In this document: one piece after another, positions 34,624-42,410 of the stretch | Numbering within the stretch: the stretch's first letter is position 1 | Layout: every line of letters starts with the position of its first letter | DNA from: Candidatus Adiutrix sp. | GTDB lineage: Bacteria > Desulfobacterota > Desulfarculia > Adiutricales > Adiutricaceae | Assembly: GCA_031263565.1 (NCBI GenBank) | Contig: JAISFR010000012.1 | Location: forward strand, 1 to 43,788 | Length of the DNA: 43,788 nucleotides | Direction: 5' to 3' | Notes under the pieces: model-generated | Database searches by the model: none | What the model was told of the DNA's origin: nothing | What the model saw: only the letters and a program-made list of their open reading frames with translations | Position numbers and translations under genes: made by a program

Positions 34624-35445
34624 CTAAAAACCCATCGCCAGCCTGGCTCTTTTCTGAGCTTCCAGGGCCAGGGGGGTATTGGGCGCCAACTGCGCCGTCC
34701 GGCTGTAGGACTGGGCGGCCTCCTCGGGCCGGTTGAGCCTGGTATAGGCCTCGCCCAGGGCCATGTAGGTGTCCGGGTCGTTGGGCGACAGCTTGGCGGC
34801 ATTGTTAAGGTAGTCCATGGCCTCCTCGGTCCGGTTCTGGTTCAGATAGACCCGGCCGATGAGCTGGTAGGCCTTGGCATAGTCCGGGGCCAGTTCGGTG
34901 GCCCTGGTCAGATGTTTCAGGGCCTCGTCGTATTGGCCCATTTCCATGTAGGTCAGGCCCAGGTTGGAGAGCGGCAGTTGCTTTTTCTGATAAACCAGGT
35001 CGCCCAGGCAGGCCTTGAATTCGGCCACCGCCTTGTCAAAGTCGCGCTGAGCCAGATAGACCAGCCCCAGATTGTTGTGGACATCACTGCGCTGGGGGTC
35101 GATCTGCATGGCCTTACCGTAGCTTTCGATGGCCAGGTTGTATTCTTTCAGCCCGTAGTAGGCCAGGCCCAGATAGTTTTCCACATCGGCGTTGCGGGCA
35201 TCGAGATCCCTGGCCTTCAGCAGTTCCGGCAAAGCCTTGGTATAGGCCCCTTCCATCAGCAGGGCCGCGCCCAGATTGATCTGGGCCCGGGTCTCGTTGT
35301 CCACCGGGCGGGAGGCCTGGTTGCCGCCGCTTTTGGGGCCGGAACCGGGCAGGCAGCCGGTCAGGAGGGCCAGCAGCAGCAGCAGCGGAAGCCCTGATCG
35401 CCAAAAACGCCTGTTCGTCTTAGCTGGAAGTTGATTAATGGTCAT
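34624..35445 (-). CDS. TPR-repeat lipoprotein, PilF/PilW-like, copy B
   Basis: 273 aa outer-membrane-type lipoprotein: signal ending LLTGC (lipobox Cys at 31), then about six TPR repeats (for example AEVENYLGLAYYGLKEYNLAIESY-like units from residue 50). TPR proteins are assembly scaffolds; the nearest known relatives in layout are the pilotins PilF/PilW of type IV pilus secretins. It starts in a 1-nt overlap (TGATG) with the stop of its paralogue upstream and is very similar to it (VHNNLGLVYLAQRD and LPLSNLGLTYMEMG are shared). Confidence 0.85.
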   Translation of the reverse strand: MTINQLPAKTNRRFWRSGLPLLLLLALLTGCLPGSGPKSGGNQASRPVDNETRAQINLGAALLMEGAYTKALPELLKARDLDARNADVENYLGLAYYGLKEYNLAIESYGKAMQIDPQRSDVHNNLGLVYLAQRDFDKAVAEFKACLGDLVYQKKQLPLSNLGLTYMEMGQYDEALKHLTRATELAPDYAKAYQLIGRVYLNQNRTEEAMDYLNNAAKLSPNDPDTYMALGEAYTRLNRPEEAAQSYSRTAQLAPNTPLALEAQKRARLAMGF

Positions 35446-36146
35446 CAGCGGCGCAGCCTGGCGTTGACTTCTTCAATGGCCGCCAGGGTCTCCGGATCGC
35501 CGGGGTCCAACTGGGCGGCGTGATTCAACTGCTCCAGAGCCTTACTGTTGTTGCCCTGGGCCAGGTAGACCCGGCCAATGAGCTGATAGGCCTTGGCGTA
35601 GTCCGGGGCGGTCTGGACGGCCTGGTTGAGCGCGCTCAGGGCCTCGTTGTAACGGCCCATTTCCAGGCAGGTCAGGCCCAGGTTGGAAAGCGGCAACTGT
35701 TTTTTCTGGTAATCGGGGTCGTTCAGGCAGGTGTTGAACTCGGCCAGGGCCAGCTCATAATCGCGCTGGGCCAGATAGACCAGGCCCAGGTTGTTGTGGA
35801 CATCGCTGCGCTGGGGGTTGAGGCTCAGGGCTTTCTGATAGCTGGTCACGGCCTGGCCGTAGTCTTTCAGGCCATAATAGGCCAGGCCCAGAAAGTTTTC
35901 CAAATCGGCGTTTTTGGGGTCCATCTCCTGGGCCTTTTGCAATTCCGGCAGGGCCAGGGCGTAATTGCCCTCCATCAGGTGGGCCATGGCCAGGTTGATC
36001 TGGGTCCGGACATTTTCATTGCTTGATTTTGATGACTGGGGAGACTTGGTGGCGCCGGAGCCGCCGCTGTCTTCAAAAAATCCGAAACATCCGGACAGGG
36101 GCAGGCTGAGCATCAGGACCAAAACACCGCTGAATAAATTTTTCAT
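35445..36146 (-). CDS. TPR-repeat lipoprotein, PilF/PilW-like, copy A
   Basis: 233 aa, lipobox LPLSGC (Cys near residue 20) after a short hydrophobic signal, then a Ser-rich linker and about five TPR units. Tandem paralogue of the downstream gene. The ATG at 36146 gives a normal lipoprotein signal; an in-frame GTG at 36158 is possible and neither has a clear ribosome site. The pair probably diverged after duplication and may form hetero-oligomers. Confidence 0.83.
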   Translation of the reverse strand: MKNLFSGVLVLMLSLPLSGCFGFFEDSGGSGATKSPQSSKSSNENVRTQINLAMAHLMEGNYALALPELQKAQEMDPKNADLENFLGLAYYGLKDYGQAVTSYQKALSLNPQRSDVHNNLGLVYLAQRDYELALAEFNTCLNDPDYQKKQLPLSNLGLTCLEMGRYNEALSALNQAVQTAPDYAKAYQLIGRVYLAQGNNSKALEQLNHAAQLDPGDPETLAAIEEVNARLRR

Positions 36147-36249
36147 AGGGCTGCTCACACTATAACTTTGAGGGTTTCAGAGCGGCCCGGACCTGAAGGG
36201 CCCGGGGGCGTCGTCTTCAAAGACGGTCAGGCCGCCCGGAAGGGCGCTT

Positions 36250-37131
36250 CTAAATGACCTTGTTCAGGGGGTATTCGATGATGCCTTCGGCTCCGCGCTC
36301 CATCAGCCTGGGGATCAGTTCCCGCACCACGCTGTCGGAGACCACGGTCTCCACGCTGAGCCAGTCGGTCTGGTAGAGATGGGCCACAGTGGGGGCGTTG
36401 AGGCTGGGCAGGAGGTCGATGACCTGCCCGGCGTCGCGTTCCCGCACATTCAGCTTCAGACCCACCAGGCCGTAAGCCTTTAGCGCGCCTTTCAGCAACA
36501 GGGCGATCTGCCTGATTTTATTTCGCTTGAAATCGTCTTCCCAGGCCGCCGGATTGGCGATGAGCTGAGTGCTGGTCTGCATGACTTCGCTGATGATCCG
36601 GAGGCCGTGGGCCCGGATGGTGGAACCGGTCTCGGTGACTTCCACCACGGCGTCGGCCAGACCCGAGACCACCTTGCCCTCAGTGGCCCCCCAGGAGAAA
36701 ATGACGTCCACTTCAACGCCCCGCTCCTTAAACCAGCGGCGGGTGACCTCCACCAGTTCGGTGGCCACCTTTTTGCCGCTCAGATCCTCAGGCCTGCGGT
36801 AGGGGCTGTCCCCGGCCACGGCCAGCACCCAGCGGGCCGGCCGGTAGCTGGCCTTGGAGTAGAGGAAGTCGTCGACCACCACCACCCGGCTTTCATATTC
36901 CACGCACCAGTCTTTGCCGGTCAGGCCCGCGTCCAGGGTGCCGTCGGTCACATAGTGGGCCATTTCCCGGGCCTTGGCCAGGCTGCAGCTGATCTCCGGG
37001 TCGTCAATGTCCGGAAAATAATTGCGGGAACTGACGTTGATGTGCCAGCCGGCCCGGGTGAAAAGATCCAGGGTGGTTTTTTCCAGGGAGCCCTTGGGGA
37101 GGCCCAGCATTATTTTGCGTTCGCCGCTCAT
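36250..37131 (-). CDS. hisG: ATP phosphoribosyltransferase, long form (HisG)
   Basis: First step of histidine synthesis: PRPP + ATP to phosphoribosyl-ATP. 293 aa, the long hexameric form with a C-terminal ACT-like regulatory domain, so feedback inhibition by histidine is expected. Motifs MLGLPKGSLE, DAGLTGKDW, and DAVVEVTETGSTIRA (PRPP loop). Starts in a 1-nt overlap with the hisI stop; the longer upstream reading is rejected. Confidence 0.95.
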   Translation of the reverse strand: MSGERKIMLGLPKGSLEKTTLDLFTRAGWHINVSSRNYFPDIDDPEISCSLAKAREMAHYVTDGTLDAGLTGKDWCVEYESRVVVVDDFLYSKASYRPARWVLAVAGDSPYRRPEDLSGKKVATELVEVTRRWFKERGVEVDVIFSWGATEGKVVSGLADAVVEVTETGSTIRAHGLRIISEVMQTSTQLIANPAAWEDDFKRNKIRQIALLLKGALKAYGLVGLKLNVRERDAGQVIDLLPSLNAPTVAHLYQTDWLSVETVVSDSVVRELIPRLMERGAEGIIEYPLNKVI

Positions 37132-37505
37132 CAGTTCACCAACCTGAATTGACCGTCGGTGTTCAACCGGTAATGAAAACAACTGCGGCGCCCGGTGTGG
37201 CAGGAGATCCCGCCCACCTGCCGAATCTTGACCACAATGGCGTCGCCGTCGCAGTCGGTGTACATGGCCGTAACTTTCTGCACCCGGCCGCTGGAGCCGC
37301 CGCCCTTGTGCCACAGTTTTTGCCGGGAGCGGCTGTAATAATGGACTTCGCCCGTCTCCAGGGTTTTTTGGAATGATTCACGGTTCATATAGGCCAGCAT
37401 GAGTATTTCCCCGGTTTCGGCGTCCTGGGCCACGGCCGGGATCAGGCCGCCCGACTTGTCGAAATCCAGGTCCATTATATCTTTGATTTCCGTTGAACCG
37501 TCCAT
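37131..37505 (-). CDS. hisI: phosphoribosyl-AMP cyclohydrolase (HisI)
   Basis: Third step of histidine synthesis, a zinc and magnesium enzyme. 124 aa, single-domain (no HisE fusion). Motifs [29 protein letters not shown] and [13 protein letters not shown] with the metal-ligand cysteines. The ATG at 37505 follows GAAAGGA; the TTG at 37520 is rejected. A good promoter lies 41 nt upstream. Leads an operon with hisG. Confidence 0.94.
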   Translation of the reverse strand: MDGSTEIKDIMDLDFDKSGGLIPAVAQDAETGEILMLAYMNRESFQKTLETGEVHYYSRSRQKLWHKGGGSSGRVQKVTAMYTDCDGDAIVVKIRQVGGISCHTGRRSCFHYRLNTDGQFRLVN

Positions 37506-37545
37506 ATCATATCCTTTCAATTAAGTATAAATTAACATCTTTGAT

Positions 37546-37574
37546 ATTATAACCGAGATGCCTTCATATGGCAA
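37546..37574 (-). promoter_or_regulatory. sigma-70 promoter of hisI-hisG
   Basis: On the minus strand TTGCCA (37574-37569), 17-base spacer, TATAAT (37551-37546). Start near 37540, about 35 nt before the hisI ATG. Confidence 0.78.
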
Positions 37575-37657
37575 GCCTTCAGATAGTTAAATTTCAGGGA
37601 AAGGGTGTTTTATTTCGCCGGGCTTTGGAAAAATATGTTTTTAGGGCTGCCCCCCGA

Positions 37658-37687
37658 TTGGATACCGGGGGCCGGCTGTGTTATAAT
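37658..37687 (+). promoter_or_regulatory. sigma-70 promoter of oleB-oleC
   Basis: TTGGAT (37658-37663), 18-base spacer, TATAAT (37682-37687), pointing away from the his promoter. Transcription would start near 37694, leaving a 114-nt leader. Confidence 0.68.
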
Positions 37688-37693
37688 GCCGCA

Positions 37694-37807
37694 AGAGCAT
37701 AGCGGAGAGGCGGCGGGAGCCTGGGGAAATAAGGCCCCTTCGGCCTGAACATTTTCCGGATCGGCCATCCCGGCGGGACTATGGGGTTCAGCCCCGTATA
37801 ATTATTA
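37694..37807 (+). other. structured leader of oleB
   Basis: The 114-nt untranslated leader contains several stems: AGGCC/GGCCT near 37731-37746, a CCGG...CCGG region near 37756-37776, and TGGGG/CCCCG near 37782-37797 just before the ATG. The last stem occupies the usual ribosome-binding position and no Shine-Dalgarno sequence is seen. I do not recognise a known riboswitch. Confidence 0.45.
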
Positions 37808-38761
37808 ATGGATAAGGGTAAAATTCAAGTGCAGGCAAGTTCAACGGCGGACGGCCGCCACCCGGCCAGACCCCAACTGGCCGAATATCCCTTTGAGTCC
37901 CGCTACTTTCACCGGCCGGACGGTCTGGCCCTCCATTATCTGGACGAGGGCCGGGGGCCGCCGGCCCTCATGCTGCACGGCAACCCCAGTTGGTCTTTTT
38001 TATGGCGCCGGCTGATCAGCGCCCTGGCTCCGGATTTCCGCTGCCTGGCGCCGGATCACCTGGGTCTGGGCCTGTCCTCCCGGCCCCTGGCCGGCCAGTA
38101 TGATTTCCGGCTGGCCGACCGGGTGACCGACCTGGAAGCCCTGGTGGAACATTGGCGGCCGGGGCTTCCGCTTCACCTGATCATGCACGACTGGGGCGGG
38201 CCCATCGGCCTGGCTTGGGCTGTCCGGCATCCTGACCGGGTGGCTTCCCTGACCGTTATCAACAGCGGCAGCCGTATTCCTCCCGGCTATCGACTGCCGG
38301 CGCGCCTGGCCGTCTTTAGCGCCTTCAAGCCCCTGGGGGCTTTTCTGGCCCAGAGATTTAACCTCTTTGTTCGGGGCACGGCCGCTTGCGGCACGGTTCA
38401 GGGTCTTTCCGGGGAAGCCCGGCAAGGCTTTCTGGCCCCTTATGCCCGGCCGGAGGACCGCCTGGCCGTGGCCCGTTTCGTGGCCGACATTCCCCTGTCG
38501 CCGGCCCATCCCAGCTATGATTACCTGGCCGAGACCGACCGCCGGCTGGACGATCTGGCGGCCAGGAGACCCCTGGCCCTGATCTGGGGTTTGCGGGATT
38601 TCGTTTTCAACCGGGCCGTCTTTCTGGACTGGCGGGAACGCTTTCCCGAGGCCCCGGCTCTGGTGCTGCCCGAGGCCGGCCACTACCTATTGGAAGACGA
38701 GCCTGAACGCGTCAGCGATTTTGTGCGACAATTTCTCAAAAAAGCGCAGGTTAAGCAATGA
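37808..38761 (+). CDS. oleB: OleB-like alpha/beta hydrolase (beta-lactone decarboxylase)
   Basis: In the Ole hydrocarbon pathway OleB removes CO2 from a long-chain beta-lactone to give an internal alkene; it belongs to the haloalkane dehalogenase fold. 317 aa: oxyanion HGNPSWSFLW, nucleophile Asp in MHDWGGPIGLAW, acid Asp in WGLRDFVFN, catalytic His in EAGHYLLEDEPE. It overlaps oleC by 4 nt (ATGA), the key evidence for the Ole role; alone it could be called a haloalkane dehalogenase. ATG at 37808 lacks a ribosome site; an in-frame GTG at 37829 behind AAGGG is possible. Confidence 0.82.
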   Translation: MDKGKIQVQASSTADGRHPARPQLAEYPFESRYFHRPDGLALHYLDEGRGPPALMLHGNPSWSFLWRRLISALAPDFRCLAPDHLGLGLSSRPLAGQYDFRLADRVTDLEALVEHWRPGLPLHLIMHDWGGPIGLAWAVRHPDRVASLTVINSGSRIPPGYRLPARLAVFSAFKPLGAFLAQRFNLFVRGTAACGTVQGLSGEARQGFLAPYARPEDRLAVARFVADIPLSPAHPSYDYLAETDRRLDDLAARRPLALIWGLRDFVFNRAVFLDWRERFPEAPALVLPEAGHYLLEDEPERVSDFVRQFLKKAQVKQ

Positions 38762-40488
38762 CCAGGGAAAGCTTCAATATCGCTTCACTCCTGACTGAAG
38801 CCGCCGGCCGATGGCCCGACCGCCTGGCGGTGGTGGCTTCGCATCGCCCGGACGTGCTGGGCCGGGAGCGGCTCAGCTATCGGGAACTGGACGAAAGCTC
38901 ATCCGTTCTGGCGGCCGAACTGGTCAAGGGCGATGTGCCGCCCGGCTCCCGCATCATCGTCATGGTCCGGCCGGGCTTGGATTTCGTCATCATCGTCTTC
39001 GGACTTTTCAAGGCCGGCCTGGTTCCGGTGATGGTCGACCCGGGCATGGGCCTCAAAAGAATGCTGCGCTGTCTGGCCGAGGGGCGGCCCTCGGGCATTG
39101 TGGGCCTGCCGGTGGCCCATCTTTTGAGTTTGACCGCCCCCGTCTATTTTCGGGGCATCAAGGTGCGCGTCACTGTGGGCCGCCGCTGGGGCTGGGGCGG
39201 CCGCACTTTTGCCAAAATCATGAAAGGCGCCGTTGCCCCGGAGCCGAAGCCCGGGCCTGACGGCCGGGCCGAAGCCGGGCCGGGCCCGCAGTTCAAACTG
39301 CCGCCCCTCCCGCTGCCCACCGGAGCGGACGACATGGCCGCGCTCCTGTTTACCTCCGGCTCCACCGGGCCGGCCAAGGGGGTGGTCTACACTCACGCCA
39401 TGTTCCGGGCCCAGGTGGAGGCCATCAGCCAGGGCCTGGGCCTCCGGCCGGGGGGCATCGACCTGGCCACTTTTCCGCTTTTCGGGCTTTTCGCCCCGGC
39501 CCTGGGCCTGACCTCGATCATTCCCGACATCAACCCCGGGCGGCCCGGCCGGGCCGACCCCCGGCGGATAGTCTCGCCCATCATCAAATACAACGTCACC
39601 AGCATGTTCGCTTCGCCCACCCTTTTGGACAAGGTTTCCCGCTTCGCCCACGAGCACCGCCTGTCCCTGCCTTCCTTAAGGCTGGTCATTTCGGCCGGGG
39701 CGCCGGTTTCACCCCGGGTGGCCGCCGCCTTTGCCTCGCTTATCAGCGGCGAGGCCCGGCTCCTGACCCCTTACGGGGCCACCGAGGGCGTGCCCCTGAC
39801 CATCATCGACGCCGGCGAGATCAGCCGGGAGACCAAGCTCATGACCGAGCAGGGCTTGGGCATGTGCGTGGGCCGGCCGCTGCCCGGGGTCCATCTGGGG
39901 ATCATCCGCATCAAAGACGGCGCCATCGAGCGCTGGAAGGACGAACTGCGTCTGCCGATGGGCGAAATTGGCGAGATCATCGCCCGGGGGCCCATGGTCA
40001 GCGCCCAGTATTTCGAGCGGCCCCGGGACACGGCCCTGTCGGTCATCCCCGATCCCGGCGCCTCCCCCGAAGGCTTTTGGCGGCGCATGGGCGATGTCGG
40101 CTGGATGGATGCCGAAGGGCGCCTGTGGTTCTGCGGCCGCAAGGCCCACCGGGTAGTCACCGAGCAGGGCACCCTCTTCAGCATTCCCTGCGAAGCCATT
40201 TTCAACAATCATCCCCAGGTGCGGCGCTCGGCCCTGGTGGGGGTGGGGCCTTTGGGGCGCCAGAAGCCGGTCATCATCATCGAGCCCCATTCATCGCTGA
40301 AATCGCCCAGCTGGAGCGCCCTGATCGAGGAACTCGGCGCCCTGGCCAAGGCCAATCCCCGCACCATCCACATCAGTTCTTTCCTCAAATGCCGCTCTTT
40401 TCCGGTCGATGTGCGCCACAACGCCAAGATCAACCGGGAAAAGCTGGCCATCTGGGCCGTCCGCGGACTGATGACCCCCGCCCGCTGA
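38758..40488 (+). CDS. oleC: OleC-like beta-lactone synthetase (AMP-forming ligase family)
   Basis: ANL-superfamily enzyme that adenylates a beta-hydroxy acid and closes it to a beta-lactone. 576 aa. ATP loop LLFTSGSTGPAKGVVYTH, YGATEG (A5), GDVGWMDAEGRLWFCGR (A7-A8) and C-terminal Lys in NAKINREKL. The VDPGMG segment and the VTVGRRWGWGG stretch match OleC rather than ordinary acyl-CoA ligases. Partner of oleB. OleA (thiolase) and OleD (reductase) are not in this window. Confidence 0.85.
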   Translation: MTRESFNIASLLTEAAGRWPDRLAVVASHRPDVLGRERLSYRELDESSSVLAAELVKGDVPPGSRIIVMVRPGLDFVIIVFGLFKAGLVPVMVDPGMGLKRMLRCLAEGRPSGIVGLPVAHLLSLTAPVYFRGIKVRVTVGRRWGWGGRTFAKIMKGAVAPEPKPGPDGRAEAGPGPQFKLPPLPLPTGADDMAALLFTSGSTGPAKGVVYTHAMFRAQVEAISQGLGLRPGGIDLATFPLFGLFAPALGLTSIIPDINPGRPGRADPRRIVSPIIKYNVTSMFASPTLLDKVSRFAHEHRLSLPSLRLVISAGAPVSPRVAAAFASLISGEARLLTPYGATEGVPLTIIDAGEISRETKLMTEQGLGMCVGRPLPGVHLGIIRIKDGAIERWKDELRLPMGEIGEIIARGPMVSAQYFERPRDTALSVIPDPGASPEGFWRRMGDVGWMDAEGRLWFCGRKAHRVVTEQGTLFSIPCEAIFNNHPQVRRSALVGVGPLGRQKPVIIIEPHSSLKSPSWSALIEELGALAKANPRTIHISSFLKCRSFPVDVRHNAKINREKLAIWAVRGLMTPAR

Positions 40489-40568
40489 CCTGCTGGATAT
40501 TTCCAGGGTGAAGAGAAAAAGGATCGGCGCCGCCTCACTCTGAAAATCGGCAACGGAGAGGAAATCGG

Positions 40569-41348
40569 ATGAAAAGAATCAAGCTGTGGAGCCTGGCCGC
40601 TCTTTACGCGTGTTTGCTTATCCTGACGCCGGGGGCCTCCTTGGCCGCCGAAAAGACCTACACCAACAGCCTCGGCATGGAGTTCATATTGATCCCGGCG
40701 GGGTCGTTCACGATGGGCGCTGACAAAAAATTTGAGGATGCCACTGACGGTGAAACTCCGCAACACCTGGTGAGCATCAGCCAGCCTTTTTACCTGGGCG
40801 CCTACGAGGTGACGCAGGCCCAGTGGACGGCGGTGATGGAGAATAACCCGAACATATTCAAGGGCCGAAGCAACCCTGTCGAGATGGTGTCTTGGGATGA
40901 CGCGCAAGAGTTCATCAAACGTTTGAACCAGCAGGAAGGGCATAGCCGTTACCGTCTGCCCACGGAAGCGGAATGGGAATACGCGGCCAGGGCGGGAACG
41001 ACAGGCGCGTATTCGTTCGGGGATGATAAGGACAGTCTTGGCCGCTATGCCTGGTATTTGGACAATTCCGGTGAGCAGACGCATCCTGTGGGTCAGAAGC
41101 AGCCCAATGCCTGGGGTTTGTACGACATGCACGGGAATGTCTGGGAGTGGGTACAGGACGACTATGGAAATTATTCCTCTTCATCTGTGACCGACCCCAA
41201 GGGTCCGTCTTCCGGCTCGTTCCGCGTGTTTCGCGGCGGCAGTTGGAACAACTCCGCGCGGGCCTGCCGCGCTGCCTACCGGAACCTCAGTTTGCCTGGC
41301 TACCGCTATGGCAGCATTGGGTTCCGGCTCGCCCTCTCCCCTGAGTAG
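40569..41348 (+). CDS. exported FGE-sulfatase/C-type-lectin-fold protein, copy 1 (DGR-type target)
   Basis: 259 aa with a Sec signal (cut near SLA-AEK, residue 27) and one FGE-sulfatase domain: LGMEFILIPAGSFTMG, YEVTQAQW, NPVEMVSW, YRLPTEAEWEYAARAG, GLYDMHGNVWEW, RVFRGGSW, GFRLA. The FGE catalytic cysteine pair is not complete here (SWNNSARAC), so it is unlikely to make formylglycine; the fold is widely used as a binding scaffold. The last ~40 codons form a variable segment that differs from copies 2 and 3 at AAC-derivable codons. GAGAGGAAATCGG precedes the ATG. First unit of a 921-bp tandem repeat. Confidence 0.9.
   Translation: MKRIKLWSLAALYACLLILTPGASLAAEKTYTNSLGMEFILIPAGSFTMGADKKFEDATDGETPQHLVSISQPFYLGAYEVTQAQWTAVMENNPNIFKGRSNPVEMVSWDDAQEFIKRLNQQEGHSRYRLPTEAEWEYAARAGTTGAYSFGDDKDSLGRYAWYLDNSGEQTHPVGQKQPNAWGLYDMHGNVWEWVQDDYGNYSSSSVTDPKGPSSGSFRVFRGGSWNNSARACRAAYRNLSLPGYRYGSIGFRLALSPE
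41217..41348 (+). repeat. variable repeat VR1 (putative DGR)
   Basis: Codons from TCG at 41217 to the stop. Compared with VR2 and VR3, the constant words (CGCGGCGG, AGTTGG, TGCCGC, GGGTTCCGGCT) are shared. About eleven codons vary in bases 1-2 but keep C or T third. VR1 retains AAC at three of them. Pattern expected from adenine-directed mutagenesis of a template with AAC codons. Confidence 0.8.
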
Positions 41349-41357
41349 CCGGCGGGT

Positions 41358-41426
41358 GGAATAGGCGCGGCCAGGGGCATGGAGCGACCCGGAGGGGAGC
41401 GGAATGACCCGCAGCCCGCCTGTTCT
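41358..41426. repeat. inverted repeat downstream of VR1
   Basis: GGAATAGGCG at 41358-41367 and CGCCTGTTCT at 41417-41426 pair with G-U wobbles; internal GCGGG/CCCGC-type pairing is possible. A hairpin placed just after the variable repeat is a known aid to retrohoming in the Bordetella phage DGR; equivalents follow VR2 and VR3. Confidence 0.6.
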
Positions 41427-41489
41427 CTTACTTGCGGTAGTGAAAAGAGCAGCCACGCTCTGCAAATCTTCGATGAGAGAGGAAATCGG

Positions 41490-42269
41490 ATGGAAAGAAT
41501 CAAGCTGTGGAGCCTGGCCGCTCTTTACGCGTGTTTGCTTATCCTGGCGCCGGGGGCCTCCTTGGCCGCCGAAAAGACCTACACCAACAGCCTCGGCATG
41601 GACTTCACCCTGGTCCCGGCGGGGTCGTTCACGATGGGCGCTGACAAAGATCTTGAGAATGCCAATTATAATGAAACGCCGCAACACCGGGTGAGCATCA
41701 GCCAGCCTTTTTACCTGGGCGCCTACGAGGTGACGCAGGCACAGTGGACAGCGGTGATGGGGAATAACCCGAGCAAGTTCAAGGGCCGGAGCAACCCTGT
41801 CGAGATGGTGTCCTGGAATGACGCGCAAGCTTTCATCCAGCGGCTGAACGCCAAGGAAGGGCACAACCGTTACCGTCTGCCCACGGAAGCGGAATGGGAA
41901 TACGCGGCCAGGGCGGGAACGACAAGCGCGTATTCGTTCGGGGATGATGAGGACAGTCTTGGCCGCTATGCCTGGTATTGGGACAATTCCGATGAGAAGA
42001 CGCATCCGGTGGGTCAGAAGCAGCCCAATGCCTGGGGTTTGTACGACATGCACGGGAATGTCGATGAGTGGGTACAGGATTGGTATGGAAATTATTCCTC
42101 TTCATCTGTGACCGACCCCAAGGGTCCGTCCTCCGGCTCGGACCGCGTGTTTCGCGGCGGAAGTTGGTTCTGCTCCGCGCAGGGCTGCCGCGCCGCCCTT
42201 CGGTTCAACTTTTCGCCGGACTACCGCGTCGACTTCATTGGGTTCCGGCTTGCCCTCTCCCCTGAGTAG
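41490..42269 (+). CDS. exported FGE-sulfatase/C-type-lectin-fold protein, copy 2 (DGR-type target)
   Basis: 259 aa, same domain plan as copy 1 with a Sec signal and body motifs (GAYEVTQAQW, YRLPTEAEWEY, GLYDMHGNVDEW). Differences in the body are scattered and modest, but the C-terminal ~40 residues differ strongly (GGSWFCSAQGCRAALR). By chance or selection this copy has Cys at both positions equivalent to the FGE catalytic pair (SWFC....C spacing). The ATG at 41490 follows GAGAGGAAATCGG; an upstream in-frame ATG at 41379 lies in the 3' repeat of unit 1 and is rejected. Confidence 0.9.
   Translation: MERIKLWSLAALYACLLILAPGASLAAEKTYTNSLGMDFTLVPAGSFTMGADKDLENANYNETPQHRVSISQPFYLGAYEVTQAQWTAVMGNNPSKFKGRSNPVEMVSWNDAQAFIQRLNAKEGHNRYRLPTEAEWEYAARAGTTSAYSFGDDEDSLGRYAWYWDNSDEKTHPVGQKQPNAWGLYDMHGNVDEWVQDWYGNYSSSSVTDPKGPSSGSDRVFRGGSWFCSAQGCRAALRFNFSPDYRVDFIGFRLALSPE
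42138..42269 (+). repeat. variable repeat VR2 (putative DGR)
   Basis: Same block as VR1 and VR3. The diversified codons read GAC, TTC, TGC, GGC, TTC, AAC, TTT, TAC, GTC, GAC and TTC, nearly all ending in C, while the words between them match the other copies. Confirms first- and second-base variation at AAY-type codons. Confidence 0.8.
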
Positions 42270-42278
42270 CCGGCGGGT

Positions 42279-42347
42279 GGAACAGGCGCGGCAAAGGGCA
42301 TGGAGCGGGCCGGAGGGGAGCGGAATGACCCGCAGCCCGCCTGTTCC
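42279..42347. repeat. inverted repeat downstream of VR2
   Basis: GGAACAGGCG at 42279-42288 and the exact complement CGCCTGTTCC at 42338-42347, ten of ten pairs, 49-base loop with further G+C pairing. It starts 10 nt after the stop codon. Confidence 0.7.
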
Positions 42348-42410
42348 CTTACTTGCGATAGTGAAAAGAGCAGCCACGCTCTGCAAATCTTCAACGAGAG
42401 AGGAAATCGG

